NCBI RefSeq assembly: GCF_008728855.1
Contig: NZ_CP042906.1
Coordinates: 1,612,001-1,676,000 of the forward strand
Length of the DNA: 64,000 bases
Direction: 5' to 3'
DNA from: Hypericibacter terrae
GTDB lineage: Bacteria; Pseudomonadota; Alphaproteobacteria; Dongiales; Dongiaceae
The translations under genes and the position numbers were made by a program. The notes beneath the pieces are model-generated. The model saw only the letters and a list, made by a program, of their open reading frames with translations. It did not search any database and had not been told where the DNA came from. Of the stretch, positions 46,612 to 56,596 are shown piece by piece. Each line of letters opens with the position of its first letter. The first letter of the stretch is position 1.

Positions 46612-47286
46612 TCAGCGGAATCGCGCCGGGATTCGATCCTGAAAGGGATAATACTGAAGCCAGGGCTTGGCTTCCCCGAGCACCCGCGCGAAGGACGGAC
46701 GGCTCACCAGCCGTTCGAAATAGGCCGACAGGTTCCGGTGCGTTGCCGAGAAGGGGACCAGCGTATCCGCGAAGAACAGCGAGGGTGCGGCCGCGCAATC
46801 GGCGATGCCGAAGCGGTCGCCGCCCGCCCAGATCCGGTCGGCCAAGCTTTGCTCGAATATGCCATACGCCGTCTTGAGCGTCGCTTGGGCATCGGCAACG
46901 CCATGAGGGTCCTGGGCGCCGGCCGGCCGAATTCGATCCCCGACGATCTTCTGCATCGGGGTCATGATATAGAGATCGCAGAGGCGGTCCCACAGGCGCG
47001 CCTCGAGGGCCGCCTCCGGGTCGGCGGGGATCAGGGGCTGCGCGCCCGGATAATGCCGATCCAGATATTCGATGATGAGGCTGCTCTCGGGCAGCGTGAC
47101 GTCGCGGGCCTCGTCGCGCAGGACCGGCATCTTGCCGAGGGGCCAGAGATCCAGATAACGCTTCCTGTCGGCCGGATCGCCCAGATTGACGAGCCGCGGC
47201 TCGAACGCGGCACCGTTCTCGTAGAACGCGATCAGCACCTTCTGGCAGTAGGACGAGAGGGGATGAAGATGAAGCGCCAGCGTCAT
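46612..47286 (-). CDS. Glutathione S-transferase family protein
   Basis: Protein of 224 residues: N-terminal ALHLHPLSSYCQKVLIAFYENG with the active-site Ser region, GKMPVLRDEARDVTLPESSLIIEYLD and a helical C-terminal domain with FGIADCAAAPSLFF. The ATG at 47286 is preferred because AGGGA lies 7 bases upstream. ATG 47322, directly after the SRPBCC stop, is an alternative that would add 12 residues. It is the third gene of the ArsR-SRPBCC-GST row. Confidence 0.88.
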   Translation of the reverse strand: MTLALHLHPLSSYCQKVLIAFYENGAAFEPRLVNLGDPADRKRYLDLWPLGKMPVLRDEARDVTLPESSLIIEYLDRHYPGAQPLIPADPEAALEARLWDRLCDLYIMTPMQKIVGDRIRPAGAQDPHGVADAQATLKTAYGIFEQSLADRIWAGGDRFGIADCAAAPSLFFADTLVPFSATHRNLSAYFERLVSRPSFARVLGEAKPWLQYYPFQDRIPARFR

Positions 47287-47322
47287 GGGTTTGGTCCCTT
47301 CGGCAGGATGCGATCGGTTCAT

Positions 47323-47808
47323 TCACATCATCGTCTTGACGTGGGCGACGAGCTGATCGAGCGCCGTGCCCCAGCCTTGGAAGAATCCCATTTCCTCATG
47401 CTGCTTCTTTCCCGCCTCGTCGCGATGGATGGCCGTGGCGATGTAGCGGGTGCCCTGGCCGCGCGGCTCCAGGGTGATGATCGCGGTGAAGAAGGGATTG
47501 GTCGAGGGGCGGTATCCGGGCAGCAGCGCGTCGGTCCAGACCAGCCGCTGCTCCGGGACGACCTCGAGATAGCAGCCGACGTTGGGGAATTCCTTGCCTT
47601 CGGGCGAGCGCATCGTGGTGCGGAACAGGCCGCCGGGCCGCAGATCGATCTCGCAATCCGAGACCGACCAGGGGGCCGGACAGAACCATTTGACGACATG
47701 CTCGGGCCTGGTCCAGGCGGCCCATACCAGCCCCGGCGGCACGTCGATGACGCGCTCCAGGACGAGATCGAGCTTGGGGTCGGGGTGCCATAGCCGCGGT
47801 GACGTCAT
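47323..47808 (-). CDS. SRPBCC/AHSA1-domain protein
   Basis: Protein of 161 residues with the AHSA1/SRPBCC pattern: [40 protein letters not shown], and a C-terminal helix [16 protein letters not shown]. Such proteins have a hydrophobic cavity and commonly sit beside ArsR regulators. The start at 47808 overlaps the ArsR stop (ATGA). The ligand is unknown. Confidence 0.9.
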   Translation of the reverse strand: MTSPRLWHPDPKLDLVLERVIDVPPGLVWAAWTRPEHVVKWFCPAPWSVSDCEIDLRPGGLFRTTMRSPEGKEFPNVGCYLEVVPEQRLVWTDALLPGYRPSTNPFFTAIITLEPRGQGTRYIATAIHRDEAGKKQHEEMGFFQGWGTALDQLVAHVKTMM

Positions 47809-48143
47809 TTTTCTTTCTCCTTCAGGGTCAAGAGATAGGCATCGAGCTGGTCCAGACGGCGCTCCCAGAAGCGGCGCTGCCGTGTCAGCCAATCCTCGGC
47901 GAGCTTCAGGCGCCTCGGCACGAGCTGGTAGGTCCGGACCCGGCCCGTCTTGCGCGAGCGAACCAATCCGCTCTCCTCGAGCACTTTCAAATGCTCGACG
48001 AAAGAGGGCAGGGCCATGTCGAAAGGCTCGGCCAGTTCGCTGACCGAGCCGGGGCCGCGGTTCAGCCGCTCCAGCACATGGCGGCGCGTCGGATCCGCCA
48101 AGGCACGAAACACGCTGTCGATAGGGTCGACGGCACTGAGCAT
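47805..48143 (-). CDS. ArsR-family transcriptional regulator
   Basis: Protein of 112 residues with a winged [47 protein letters not shown] and [11 protein letters not shown]. No metal-binding Cys cluster is present, so it is not a metal sensor of the classical type. It is likely a repressor of itself, the SRPBCC gene and the GST. A perfect palindrome 43 bp upstream is its probable operator. Confidence 0.9.
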   Translation of the reverse strand: MLSAVDPIDSVFRALADPTRRHVLERLNRGPGSVSELAEPFDMALPSFVEHLKVLEESGLVRSRKTGRVRTYQLVPRRLKLAEDWLTRQRRFWERRLDQLDAYLLTLKEKEK

Positions 48144-48185
48144 CGAGGCACCTCCGCAAGCCGGCGCTCACGGTCATAGTGCATT

Positions 48186-48215
48186 CCAACACTAAGGTAA
48201 ATACCTTAGTGTTGG
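48186..48215. promoter_or_regulatory. Perfect 14+2+14 inverted repeat, ArsR operator
   Basis: CCAACACTAAGGTA (48186-48199), spacer AA, then TACCTTAGTGTTGG (48202-48215), with no mismatch in 28 paired bases. It is AT-rich against the background and lies 43-72 bp upstream of the ArsR gene, where it would cover the promoter. This is a strong operator candidate. Confidence 0.8.
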
Positions 48216-48338
48216 GATCTCTCCAACCCGTGGGCCGGGCGCACGGGGGCTTACACCGATGGCGCCGGCGGACATTTCTCAAGAGCATGATTTTGTGCGA
48301 CTATCGGCGGCCGAAATGAGACAGGGGACCTGTGCGAC

Positions 48339-48707
48339 ATGGCGAAGGCCAAGGCCGTCACGATCTACGGCATCAAGAACTGCGACACGATGAAGAAGGC
48401 GCGCGCCTGGCTCGAGGCCCACAGCGTCGCTTACGAGTTCCACGACTACAAGGCGGCCGGGATCGATCGCGGCCGCCTCGATGGCTGGGCCCGAGAGGTC
48501 GGCTGGGAAGTCCTTCTCAACCGTGCGGGCACCACCTTCCGCGGGCTGCCCGAGAAGGACAAGGAAGGCCTCACCGAGAAGAAGGCCGTGGCCCTGATGC
48601 TGGCCCAGCCTTCGATGATCAAGCGGCCGGTGCTGGATGTCGGTGGCCGGCTGCTGGTGGGTTTCAAGCCCGAGCTTTACGAGAAGGCCTTCGGCTCGAA
48701 AGGCTGA
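48339..48707 (+). CDS. ArsC/Spx-family protein, YffB-like
   Basis: Protein of 122 residues with the thioredoxin-like ArsC fold. The redox Cys is in IYGIKNCDTMKKARAWL, followed by YEFHDYKAAGID, NRAGTTFRGLPE and IKRPVLDVGGRLLVGF. The single Cys and the KNCDT motif place it with YffB rather than arsenate reductases or Spx. It is proposed to be a glutathione-dependent reductase. It is 22 bp upstream of the FAD monooxygenase, so co-transcription is possible. Confidence 0.9.
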   Translation: MAKAKAVTIYGIKNCDTMKKARAWLEAHSVAYEFHDYKAAGIDRGRLDGWAREVGWEVLLNRAGTTFRGLPEKDKEGLTEKKAVALMLAQPSMIKRPVLDVGGRLLVGFKPELYEKAFGSKG

Positions 48708-48728
48708 TGCCCAGGGGGCGCGCAGGCC

Positions 48729-49976
48729 GTGACCGACAACATCTCATCGATCGAGACCGGCTGCTGCATTGTCGGCGGCGGTCCCGCCGGCATGATGCTG
48801 GGTCTCATGCTGGCGCGTGCCGGCGTCGAGGTCACCGTGCTGGAGAAACATGCCGATTTCTTCCGCGACTTCCGCGGCGATACCATCCATCCCTCGACCC
48901 TGGAGCTGGTCTACGAGCTGGGACTGCTGCCGGAGTTCCTGACGCGGCCGCATGAAGAGGTTCGTCATCTCAATGCGGTGATCGGCAATGCGACCATCCG
49001 GGTCGCCGATTTCACCCATCTGCCGACCCACTGCCGCTTCGTCGCGTTGATGCCGCAGTGGGAGTTCCTGAATTTCCTGGCCGTGAAGGCGGCGAACTAT
49101 CCGAACTTCCGGCTGCTGATGGAGACCGAAGCCATCGACCTCATCGAGGAGTCGGGCCGCGTGGCCGGCGTCCGGGCACGCACAAGCCAGGGCGAGCTCG
49201 CGCTGCGGGCCGATCTGGTCGTGGGTGCCGACGGGCGGCATTCGCGGATGCGCGATCGGGCCGGCCTTCCGGTCGAGCGCCTTGGCTCGCCGATCGACGT
49301 GCTCTGGATGCGCCTGTCGCGCCGCCCGAGCGATGGCGACGAGCCGCTCGGGCGGATCAATGGCGGCCGCATCCTGGTGATGCTCAATCGCGACAGCTAT
49401 TGGCAATGTGCGCTGGTCATTCGCAAGGACGGGTTCGAGGCAATCAAGAAACAGGGCCTGGGGGCGGTGCAGGAGGCGATCGCGCGCGGCGCGCCCTATA
49501 TGCGCGATCGTGTCGGCGAGCTCACCAGCTGGGACGATATCAAACTCCTGACCGTCGCCGTCGATCGCCTGACCCAGTGGCATCGACCGGGGTTGCTCTT
49601 CATCGGGGACGCGGCCCATGCCATGTCGCCGATCGGCGGCGTCGGCATCAATCTCGCGATCCAGGATTCGGCCGCGGCGGCGAACATCCTGGCCGCGGCC
49701 CTGCGTCAGGGAAGGCCGACAGACGCCCAGCTCGAGGCCGTGCAGCGCCGGCGCATGCTGCCGACCCGCATCATCCAATGGCTGCAGGTCACGATTCAGA
49801 ACCGGGTCATCGGCCCCGTCCTGGCGAAGGATTCGCAGATCGAGGCACCTTGGCAGCTCCGGCTCCTGGGCCGCCTGCCGCTGCTGCAGCGCATTCCGGC
49901 CCGGCTGGTGGGAATGGGAATTCGCCCGGAGCATGTCCGGACGACGGCGCTGCCACCGGTTCCCAGGGCCCCGTGA
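48729..49976 (+). CDS. FAD-dependent aromatic-ring monooxygenase-like protein
   Basis: Protein of 415 residues in the PHBH/UbiH class. FAD motif IVGGGPAGMMLGLMLARAG, the DG motif LVVGADGRHSRMRDRAG and the GD motif LLFIGDAAHAMSPIGGVGINLAIQD are all present. A basic C-terminal tail follows. It starts with GTG at 48729. The substrate is not predictable. No aromatic catabolic genes are adjacent. Confidence 0.88.
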   Translation: MTDNISSIETGCCIVGGGPAGMMLGLMLARAGVEVTVLEKHADFFRDFRGDTIHPSTLELVYELGLLPEFLTRPHEEVRHLNAVIGNATIRVADFTHLPTHCRFVALMPQWEFLNFLAVKAANYPNFRLLMETEAIDLIEESGRVAGVRARTSQGELALRADLVVGADGRHSRMRDRAGLPVERLGSPIDVLWMRLSRRPSDGDEPLGRINGGRILVMLNRDSYWQCALVIRKDGFEAIKKQGLGAVQEAIARGAPYMRDRVGELTSWDDIKLLTVAVDRLTQWHRPGLLFIGDAAHAMSPIGGVGINLAIQDSAAAANILAAALRQGRPTDAQLEAVQRRRMLPTRIIQWLQVTIQNRVIGPVLAKDSQIEAPWQLRLLGRLPLLQRIPARLVGMGIRPEHVRTTALPPVPRAP

Positions 49977-50214
49977 CCGTCTCGACCGGTGCTGGCGGGT
50001 CCGGCACAAACGCAATGTTATGAAGGGGTTGTCGGAGCGGCCGAGCCCGTGATAGTGGGCTGCCGGTGCGCGCCCGGGCGCGTAATCGCAAGCCTGTCAA
50101 TCTGGCAAAAAGATGACGTCCCGCCGTCCAGGCCACGCATGACTGTTCGGTGACACGCCCCTAAGATGCCGCCCTCCTGGACGGTGGCCCGCCGGCCGGC
50201 TTCGGAAATGCGTG

Positions 50215-50688
50215 ATGTATCAGTTCCTCGAACGGGATCAGCTTCAGTCGGTCGATATCGACCGGCTCTATCGCCACTGGGACGCGCTTCGGCAGGGCCG
50301 CGCCTTCCCCTCAAAGGGCGATATCGATCCGACCGCGATCGTGTCCTGTCTCCCCTTCATGTCGATCGCCGAGATTCATCAGGAACCGCTGCGCATCCGC
50401 TATCGCCTGGTCGGCACCGAGATCGTGCGGCTGCGCGGCGTGGACTTCACCTGGGAGTGGCTGCATGAGCTCGGCTGGAATCAGGAGACGGTCGCCGAGT
50501 TCCTGACGCAGTACGACACGATGCTGCGCAAGCGCAAACCCATCTTCGGTGTCGACGATATCCTCTGGGTCGATGGGCGCACGCGCCTCTATGAGTGGGC
50601 CTTGATGCCGCTTTCCGACGACGGGAACACCATCAGCCATTGCCTCGTCATCGAGGATCTGCGCGCGTCGGGCCGTCCGCTGCGATAG
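50215..50688 (+). CDS. PAS_5-type single-domain protein
   Basis: Protein of 157 residues with LYRHWDALRQGRAFPSKGDIDPTAI, LPFMSIAEIHQEPLRIRYRLVGTEIV and a final HCLVIEDL strand. It aligns in outline with the protein at 38014-38538 and, like it, has no output domain. The ATG at 50215 is preferred to the GTG at 50212. It precedes the Pot-like importer by 331 bp, so shared control is not shown. Confidence 0.75.
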   Translation: MYQFLERDQLQSVDIDRLYRHWDALRQGRAFPSKGDIDPTAIVSCLPFMSIAEIHQEPLRIRYRLVGTEIVRLRGVDFTWEWLHELGWNQETVAEFLTQYDTMLRKRKPIFGVDDILWVDGRTRLYEWALMPLSDDGNTISHCLVIEDLRASGRPLR

Positions 50689-51019
50689 CGACGGCGGAAT
50701 TCTGATTCCATTGGAATTTCTTCCCCGCTGGCGGCGCTTTTGCGTGAGCGGCCATCGGCACAAACGCGCTCTCAGATTGACATGAACAACAGTTAATGAT
50801 GGAGTTGCGCCACCAGCGATAGAATTTCGCGAGTCAGCGATCGAAACTTCCTCGTGAGAGCAGTGGCGGCCAGACCTGCGCAATCGATACGCAAGCAGGA
50901 CGTGATTCCTGCTTTCAGAGTCGACTCCAACCCTTCCGACATCGATAGCGGGCCGCCATGCCGTCTGACGACGGCAGGCCGAAGGGCATTCGTTCCAACC
51001 CATCTGAAAGGCGACGGCG
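50689..51019. other. Promoter spacer before the Pot-like operon
   Basis: 331 bp without a credible gene. The central part is less GC-rich than the flanks and includes TTGACA at 50777-50782, but no matching -10 element lies at the right distance. AAGGCGACGG precedes the ATG of the binding-protein gene. No riboswitch or hairpin stands out. Confidence 0.4.
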
Positions 51020-52303
51020 ATGCGTAATCATGACGCTGGTGTGAACGCGATTCTGGAAGGTCTGCGGGCGGGCCGGATTTCGCGAAGGCAGGCCTTCAAG
51101 ACCTTGGCGGCTTTGGGCGTGGGTTCGGCGCTGCTGCCCTCGTTGACGCGCATCGCTTTGGCGGACGATGCCTTGGTGGGGCCCGGCGGCATTCCGCTGG
51201 CGCGTCCCGACAAGCCGGTCACGCTGCCGCTCTGGGAAGATCCGATCAAGAGCGGACTGGCGCCCGAGACCGACGGCACCTTCACGATCTACAACTACTC
51301 TGACTATATCGACAAGAAGCTGGTCGACGAGTTCGGCAAGCTGCACAAGGTGAAGACGCAGATCACCACCTTCGACAGCATGGACCAGTGCATCACGCGC
51401 CTCGCGACGCACGCGGTCCGCGCCGACGTCACCAACATAACCCCCGACCGGCTGGCCCAGGCAGTCGCGGGCAAACTGATCAAGCCGGTCAATCCGGACT
51501 ATGTGCCGAACCTCAAGAAGAACGTCTGGCCGACATTGCACAGCCCGTTCTACGACCAGGGATCGCGCTACACCGTGCCCTATACCGTCTATACGACCGG
51601 CATCGGCTGGCGCAACGACAAGGTCAAGGAGGACATCCCCAACCTCTCGAACCCCTGGTCGATCTTCTGGAACTCTCAAGCCTATAAGGGTTTCGTCGGC
51701 GTGCTCGACGATTCGCGCGAGGCGCTGGTGCTCGCCATGCTCTATCGCGGCAAGTACGACATCAACACCGAGGACCCCGCCGAGATCGACGCGGCGCTCG
51801 CCGACCTGAAGGCGCTGATCCCGATCTGCAATCCCAAGGTCAACATCACCGAATATCAGACGCTGCCCGAAGGCACCTGCTACCTGCATCATTGCTGGTC
51901 GGGCGATCTCCTCGGCGGCGTGTTCTCCTACATGCCGGAAGGCACCGACCCGGCGGTCCTGAGCTACTGGTCCGCGCCGAAGGGCAAGGGGCCGATCCAG
52001 AACGATTGCTGGGCGATCTCGGCCTCGACCAAGAAGCCGGTACTGGCCCATCTCTGGCTCGACTACATCGTCGACAACACCGTCGCGACCGACAATTTCC
52101 TCAACTTCAACGGCTATCAGCCGCCGATGAACTCGATCACGCCGGAGAAGCTGATCGCGGAAGGCCGCATCCCGGCCAATCTCAAGACCGCCGTGATGAC
52201 GGCCGAGGATTTCGGGGGCGACGCCATCCAGGAGATGACGCTCACGCCGAAAGGCCAGGCGCTTTGGCAGAGCGCCTACGCGAAGTTCGTCTCGGGCGCA
52301 TAG
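51020..52303 (+). CDS. ABC transporter substrate-binding protein, PotD/PotF-like
   Basis: Protein of 427 residues of the spermidine/putrescine-type family 1 binding proteins. A twin-arginine signal is likely: RISRRQAF with Arg22-Arg23, a hydrophobic stretch and an Ala-x-Ala end. FTIYNYSDYIDKKLVDEFGK and a late NFNGYQPPMN segment fit the class. The ligand may be a polyamine or an opine-like amine. First gene of a four-gene importer operon. Confidence 0.9.
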   Translation: MRNHDAGVNAILEGLRAGRISRRQAFKTLAALGVGSALLPSLTRIALADDALVGPGGIPLARPDKPVTLPLWEDPIKSGLAPETDGTFTIYNYSDYIDKKLVDEFGKLHKVKTQITTFDSMDQCITRLATHAVRADVTNITPDRLAQAVAGKLIKPVNPDYVPNLKKNVWPTLHSPFYDQGSRYTVPYTVYTTGIGWRNDKVKEDIPNLSNPWSIFWNSQAYKGFVGVLDDSREALVLAMLYRGKYDINTEDPAEIDAALADLKALIPICNPKVNITEYQTLPEGTCYLHHCWSGDLLGGVFSYMPEGTDPAVLSYWSAPKGKGPIQNDCWAISASTKKPVLAHLWLDYIVDNTVATDNFLNFNGYQPPMNSITPEKLIAEGRIPANLKTAVMTAEDFGGDAIQEMTLTPKGQALWQSAYAKFVSGA

Positions 52304-52308
52304 AATCG

Positions 52309-53220
52309 ATGCGCGAGCATTCCGGGATCTATCCGCGCGGCCTCTGGCCGGCCTTCGCCCTTCCGGGCGTGGTCTGGCTGATCCTTCTCTTCCTGGTGCC
52401 GTTCTATGCGGTGATCGGCGTCGCCTTCGGCGGCGTCGATCCGATCTTCATGATCCCGATGCCGGCCTGGAATCCCCTGGAGTGGAATTTCGATTCCATG
52501 ATCCAGACGCTCCGGGGGTTCCTGCCGGGCGGCGATTACTGGGCGGTGTTCATCCGGACCACCGTCTATGTCGGCCTCGCTTTGTCGATCTGCCTGCTCG
52601 TGGGCTATCCGGTCGCCTATTACATCTCGCGCCACACGCGGCGCACCAAGTCGGTGCTGCTGGCGCTGCTGGTGCTGCCCTTCTGGGTCAGCTACCTGAT
52701 GCGCATGCTGGCCTGGGTCAATCTCTTCGCGCCCTCGGGCTATGTGAACGAATTCCTCGCCTGGTCCCACATCATGCCCGATCCGCCGGACTGGCTGAAC
52801 GGCAACCCGATTTCGGTGATCCTGGCGCTGGTCTATGGCTATATCCCCTATCTGATCCTGCCGCTGCTGGCGGCCCTCGACCGTATCGACAAGAGCCTGC
52901 TGGAGGCGGCGCGCGATCTCGGCGCCAACCCCTTCAGCGCCTTCCTCCATGTCACCCTGCCCCTGTCGATGACCGGAATATTGGGGGCCAGCGTCATCAT
53001 CGCGCTGCCGATGTTCGGCGACTATTACACCCCCAACATCATCTCCGGGTCGCCCACCACCAGCATGCTCGGCAACCAGATCGATCTCTATTTCCATGGC
53101 GGCCCGCAGCCCTCGATCGGCGCCTCTTTGACCATGATCCTGGCGCTCTTCCTGGCGGTGCTGATGACCTACTACATGTACTCCGTCGCCAAGGCGACGC
53201 GCGAGGTGCGCGATGAGTGA
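52309..53220 (+). CDS. ABC transporter permease, PotB-like
   Basis: Inner-membrane protein of 303 residues with six predicted helices and the EAA loop LLEAARDLGANPFSAFLHVTLPLSMTGI. The ATG at 52309 directly follows the binding-protein gene by 5 bases. It forms the channel with the PotC-like subunit, whose gene overlaps it by 8 bases. Confidence 0.92.
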   Translation: MREHSGIYPRGLWPAFALPGVVWLILLFLVPFYAVIGVAFGGVDPIFMIPMPAWNPLEWNFDSMIQTLRGFLPGGDYWAVFIRTTVYVGLALSICLLVGYPVAYYISRHTRRTKSVLLALLVLPFWVSYLMRMLAWVNLFAPSGYVNEFLAWSHIMPDPPDWLNGNPISVILALVYGYIPYLILPLLAALDRIDKSLLEAARDLGANPFSAFLHVTLPLSMTGILGASVIIALPMFGDYYTPNIISGSPTTSMLGNQIDLYFHGGPQPSIGASLTMILALFLAVLMTYYMYSVAKATREVRDE

Positions 53221-54163
53221 GGCGGCACTCACGACGCGCCCCGTGCGCCGGCCGCAACGGACCTTCGCGCGCCGCGCGACCGACTGGATCGCCAATCCCT
53301 GGGGCAAGCCGCGCTTCCTGGTGCTGCTGACCTGGGTCTATGTCATCTCCTCGATCGCGCCGGTCGTGATCGCGATACAGTTCTCCTTCAATGACGGCCG
53401 CTCGCTGACCGCCTGGCAGGGCTTCGCCGGGGCGCGCTGGTACTGGGGCGATCCGGTCAATTCGGTCTGGCACGATCCGGCGCTGCAGCATGCGCTGTTC
53501 CAGAGCCTCAAGCTCGCGGGCCTCGACATGCTGATCGCGACGCCGCTGGGCGTGATGCTGGCGCTGGGCCTGGCGCGCTGGCGCGGGCGTGCCGCCAGCG
53601 CGTCCAACTTCCTGATGCTGTTTCCGCTGGTGACGCCCGAGATCGTGATGGGCGTGTCGCTGTCGCTCGCCTTCCTCAACGTCTTCACCTTCATCGAGCC
53701 CAGCACCACCGCGCAGGTCCTCGGGCATGTGACCTTCTCGCTCTCCTACGTCGTGGTGATCGTGCGCGGCCGCCTGTTCTCGATCGGGCGGCAGTATGAG
53801 GAGGCGGCGGCCGATCTCGGGGCCACGCCCTGGGAAACCTTGCGTCTGGTGCTGCTGCCGCTGCTGATGCCGGCGATCTTCTCAAGCCTGATGATCGTGT
53901 TCGCGATCTCGATCGACGATTTCGTGATCAGCCAGTGGCTCTCCTGCGGTGCCGATTGCGACACCATCCCGATCCGGATCTACAGCGCGACGCGGGCGGC
54001 GCCGCTGCCCTCGATCAACGCGCTGGCCTCGATCATGGTCTATTTCACGCTCGTCGCCATCGGCATCTCCTATCTGGTCTATCGCTTCATGACGCGCGGC
54101 GAGCGGCCCGCGGGCGGCGCCGGCAAGTCGATGGTCGGCTCGATGGGCGCCTTCGATGTCTGA
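53213..54163 (+). CDS. ABC transporter permease, PotC-like
   Basis: Protein of 316 residues with six helices and the EAA loop YEEAAADLGATPWETLRLVLLPLLMPAIFSS. A 40-residue N-terminal extension rich in Arg precedes the first helix. It overlaps the PotB-like gene by 8 bases, a sign of coupled translation, and precedes the ATPase by 60 bp. Confidence 0.92.
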   Translation: MSEAALTTRPVRRPQRTFARRATDWIANPWGKPRFLVLLTWVYVISSIAPVVIAIQFSFNDGRSLTAWQGFAGARWYWGDPVNSVWHDPALQHALFQSLKLAGLDMLIATPLGVMLALGLARWRGRAASASNFLMLFPLVTPEIVMGVSLSLAFLNVFTFIEPSTTAQVLGHVTFSLSYVVVIVRGRLFSIGRQYEEAAADLGATPWETLRLVLLPLLMPAIFSSLMIVFAISIDDFVISQWLSCGADCDTIPIRIYSATRAAPLPSINALASIMVYFTLVAIGISYLVYRFMTRGERPAGGAGKSMVGSMGAFDV

Positions 54164-54223
54164 GCGGGGCCGGTTGCCCGCGTTCTTCCTCACCAGACCC
54201 AGTCAAGACACAGGAGTGCGTAC

Positions 54224-55336
<1,113 letters not shown>

Positions 55337-55356
55337 GGGGCGAGTTGTCGAGATAT

Positions 55357-55525
55357 GTCCCCTCCCCCCTCGCGGGGGAGGGCCAGGGAGGGGGAACCCT
55401 CGCTCCAGAGGTCAGAATCGATTCAACTCTCGCGTCGCTGACTGCAACGGGAGTGAAGAATTCCGTCTGTTGGGGAGATCCCGTCATCCCCCTCCCTAAC
55501 CCTCCCCCGCGAGGGGGGAGGGGAT
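55357..55525. repeat. 39-bp near-perfect inverted repeat pair (BIME-like)
   Basis: Arm 1 at 55357-55395 and arm 2 at 55487-55525 are reverse complements at 36 of 39 positions, with 91 bp between them. Each arm also contains its own hairpin around a CTCGCGGGGGAGGG or CCCCCGCGAGGGGG core. The pair fills the space between convergent potA-like and gcrA genes. The layout and composition match the element at 12831-12944. It may act as a two-way terminator or be a dispersed REP-type element. Confidence 0.75.
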
Positions 55526-55535
55526 AGGTAGGAAG

Positions 55536-55988
55536 TTACGCCGCGTCGACCTGGCGCTTGTGATAGGCCGCCGCGCAATGCTGCGTGCAGTAGGGCCGTC
55601 CGGCCTCCGACGGCGCGCCGCAGAAATGGAAGCCCGCCTGCTTCGGGTCGCCGATCGGCCACATGCAGCCCTTGCCGCCGCCGGCGGGAGCCGCTCCCGG
55701 CGCCTTGGCGCTGAGCTGCGGCTGCGGGGCCGGCGGTGCCGCCGGCATCGGGGCCGGCTCGGCATGATGCTGGGGCGGCGCGACGCGGGCCGGACGCGGC
55801 ATCGGCACGGGCTTGGCGCCGGGCTCGCGCTTGATCGGCGACGGACGGGCCGACAGGCCCAGGCGATGGGCCTTGCCGATGACGGCATTGCGACTGACGC
55901 CACCGAGCCGCTCGGCGATCTGACTCGCGGTCAGGCCCTGCATCCAGAGCGCCCGCAAGGCTTCAATCCGTTCCTCTGTCCACTCCAT
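55536..55988 (-). CDS. gcrA: Cell-cycle transcription regulator GcrA
   Basis: Protein of 150 residues found mainly in Alphaproteobacteria. It binds the sigma-70 RNA polymerase holoenzyme and activates promoters carrying methylated GANTC sites. The N-terminal EWTEERIEALRALWMQGLTASQIAERLGGVSRNAVIGKAHRLGL is the DNA-binding region. A Pro/Ala-rich linker and a Cys-rich end (CMWPIGDP, FCG, YCTQHC) follow. The ATG at 55988 with GGAGGAAG upstream is chosen over a longer frame. Confidence 0.95.
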   Translation of the reverse strand: MEWTEERIEALRALWMQGLTASQIAERLGGVSRNAVIGKAHRLGLSARPSPIKREPGAKPVPMPRPARVAPPQHHAEPAPMPAAPPAPQPQLSAKAPGAAPAGGGKGCMWPIGDPKQAGFHFCGAPSEAGRPYCTQHCAAAYHKRQVDAA

Positions 55989-56081
55989 GGCTCTTCCTCC
56001 GATCTGGTCCCAAATATGGGGTAGAACCCGAGATATTGTGGTCACAGAGTTTCATCCCACCATATCGGGTATTGCAAGATC

Positions 56082-56102
56082 GATTCGGCGACTCCGCGAA
56101 TC
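56082..56102. promoter_or_regulatory. Three GANTC sites at 8-bp spacing upstream of gcrA
   Basis: GATTC (56082-56086), GACTC (56090-56094) and GAATC (56098-56102) lie at an exact 8-bp period about 95-115 bp upstream of gcrA. Further GANTC sites occur at 56182, 56204 and 56271. A DnaA-box-like TGGGGATAA (one mismatch to TGTGGATAA) is at 56107-56115. GANTC is the CcrM methylation site. Methylation-linked control of gcrA is a reasonable inference but not shown. Confidence 0.5.
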
Positions 56103-56248
56103 AAGCTGGGGATAAGCGCCAGGGGTCCTGGAGCTTGCCGATAAAAGATTGTTTTGATTTAGTTATCTCGAGCGACGCGGCGACTCGGATGGCAGCGTCG
56201 GCGGAGTCGCGGGGACGGGCCTTCGAGGCCAGGGCTAGTGGGTGGAGC

Positions 56249-56596
56249 TCAGCCGACGACGCGCAGGCCCGACTCCAGCAGCTCGATGATGTCCTCGAGT
56301 GCCTGGGTTCGCCGCAACCGGTGGCGGCCATTGAGCAGCAGATATTCGGCCTCGCGCTCGTTCGCGGGGCCGGTGACGGGGACGCGCTTGGCGATGCTGA
56401 AGAGCGGGCGCTCGCGGCTGGAGCGGAAGACCGAGAACATCGCGATGCCGGTGCGATGATCGATCGCGTAGTCGCGCCACTCGCCGCGCATGACCCGCCG
56501 GCTATAGAGGGAGAGAAGCTGATTCAATTCGCGGCGGCTGAAGAAAACCACGCGCTGTTGGCGCCGATATTCGGCGAGGCGGATCAGACTCGACAT
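56249..56596 (-). CDS. DUF2794-family protein
   Basis: Protein of 115 residues matching an alphaproteobacterial family of unknown function: VVFFSRRELNQLLSLYSRRVMRGEWRDYAIDHR, FSVFRSSRERPLFSIAKRVP, and YLLLNGRHRLRRTQALEDIIELL. It is cytoplasmic by composition. It is upstream of gcrA on the same strand, but the intergenic space with the GANTC cluster suggests separate promoters. Confidence 0.85.
   Translation of the reverse strand: MSSLIRLAEYRRQQRVVFFSRRELNQLLSLYSRRVMRGEWRDYAIDHRTGIAMFSVFRSSRERPLFSIAKRVPVTGPANEREAEYLLLNGRHRLRRTQALEDIIELLESGLRVVG

Noticed and set aside
50777-50805. Sigma-70 promoter at TTGACA
   Set aside because: No TATAAT-like hexamer lies 16-18 bases downstream.
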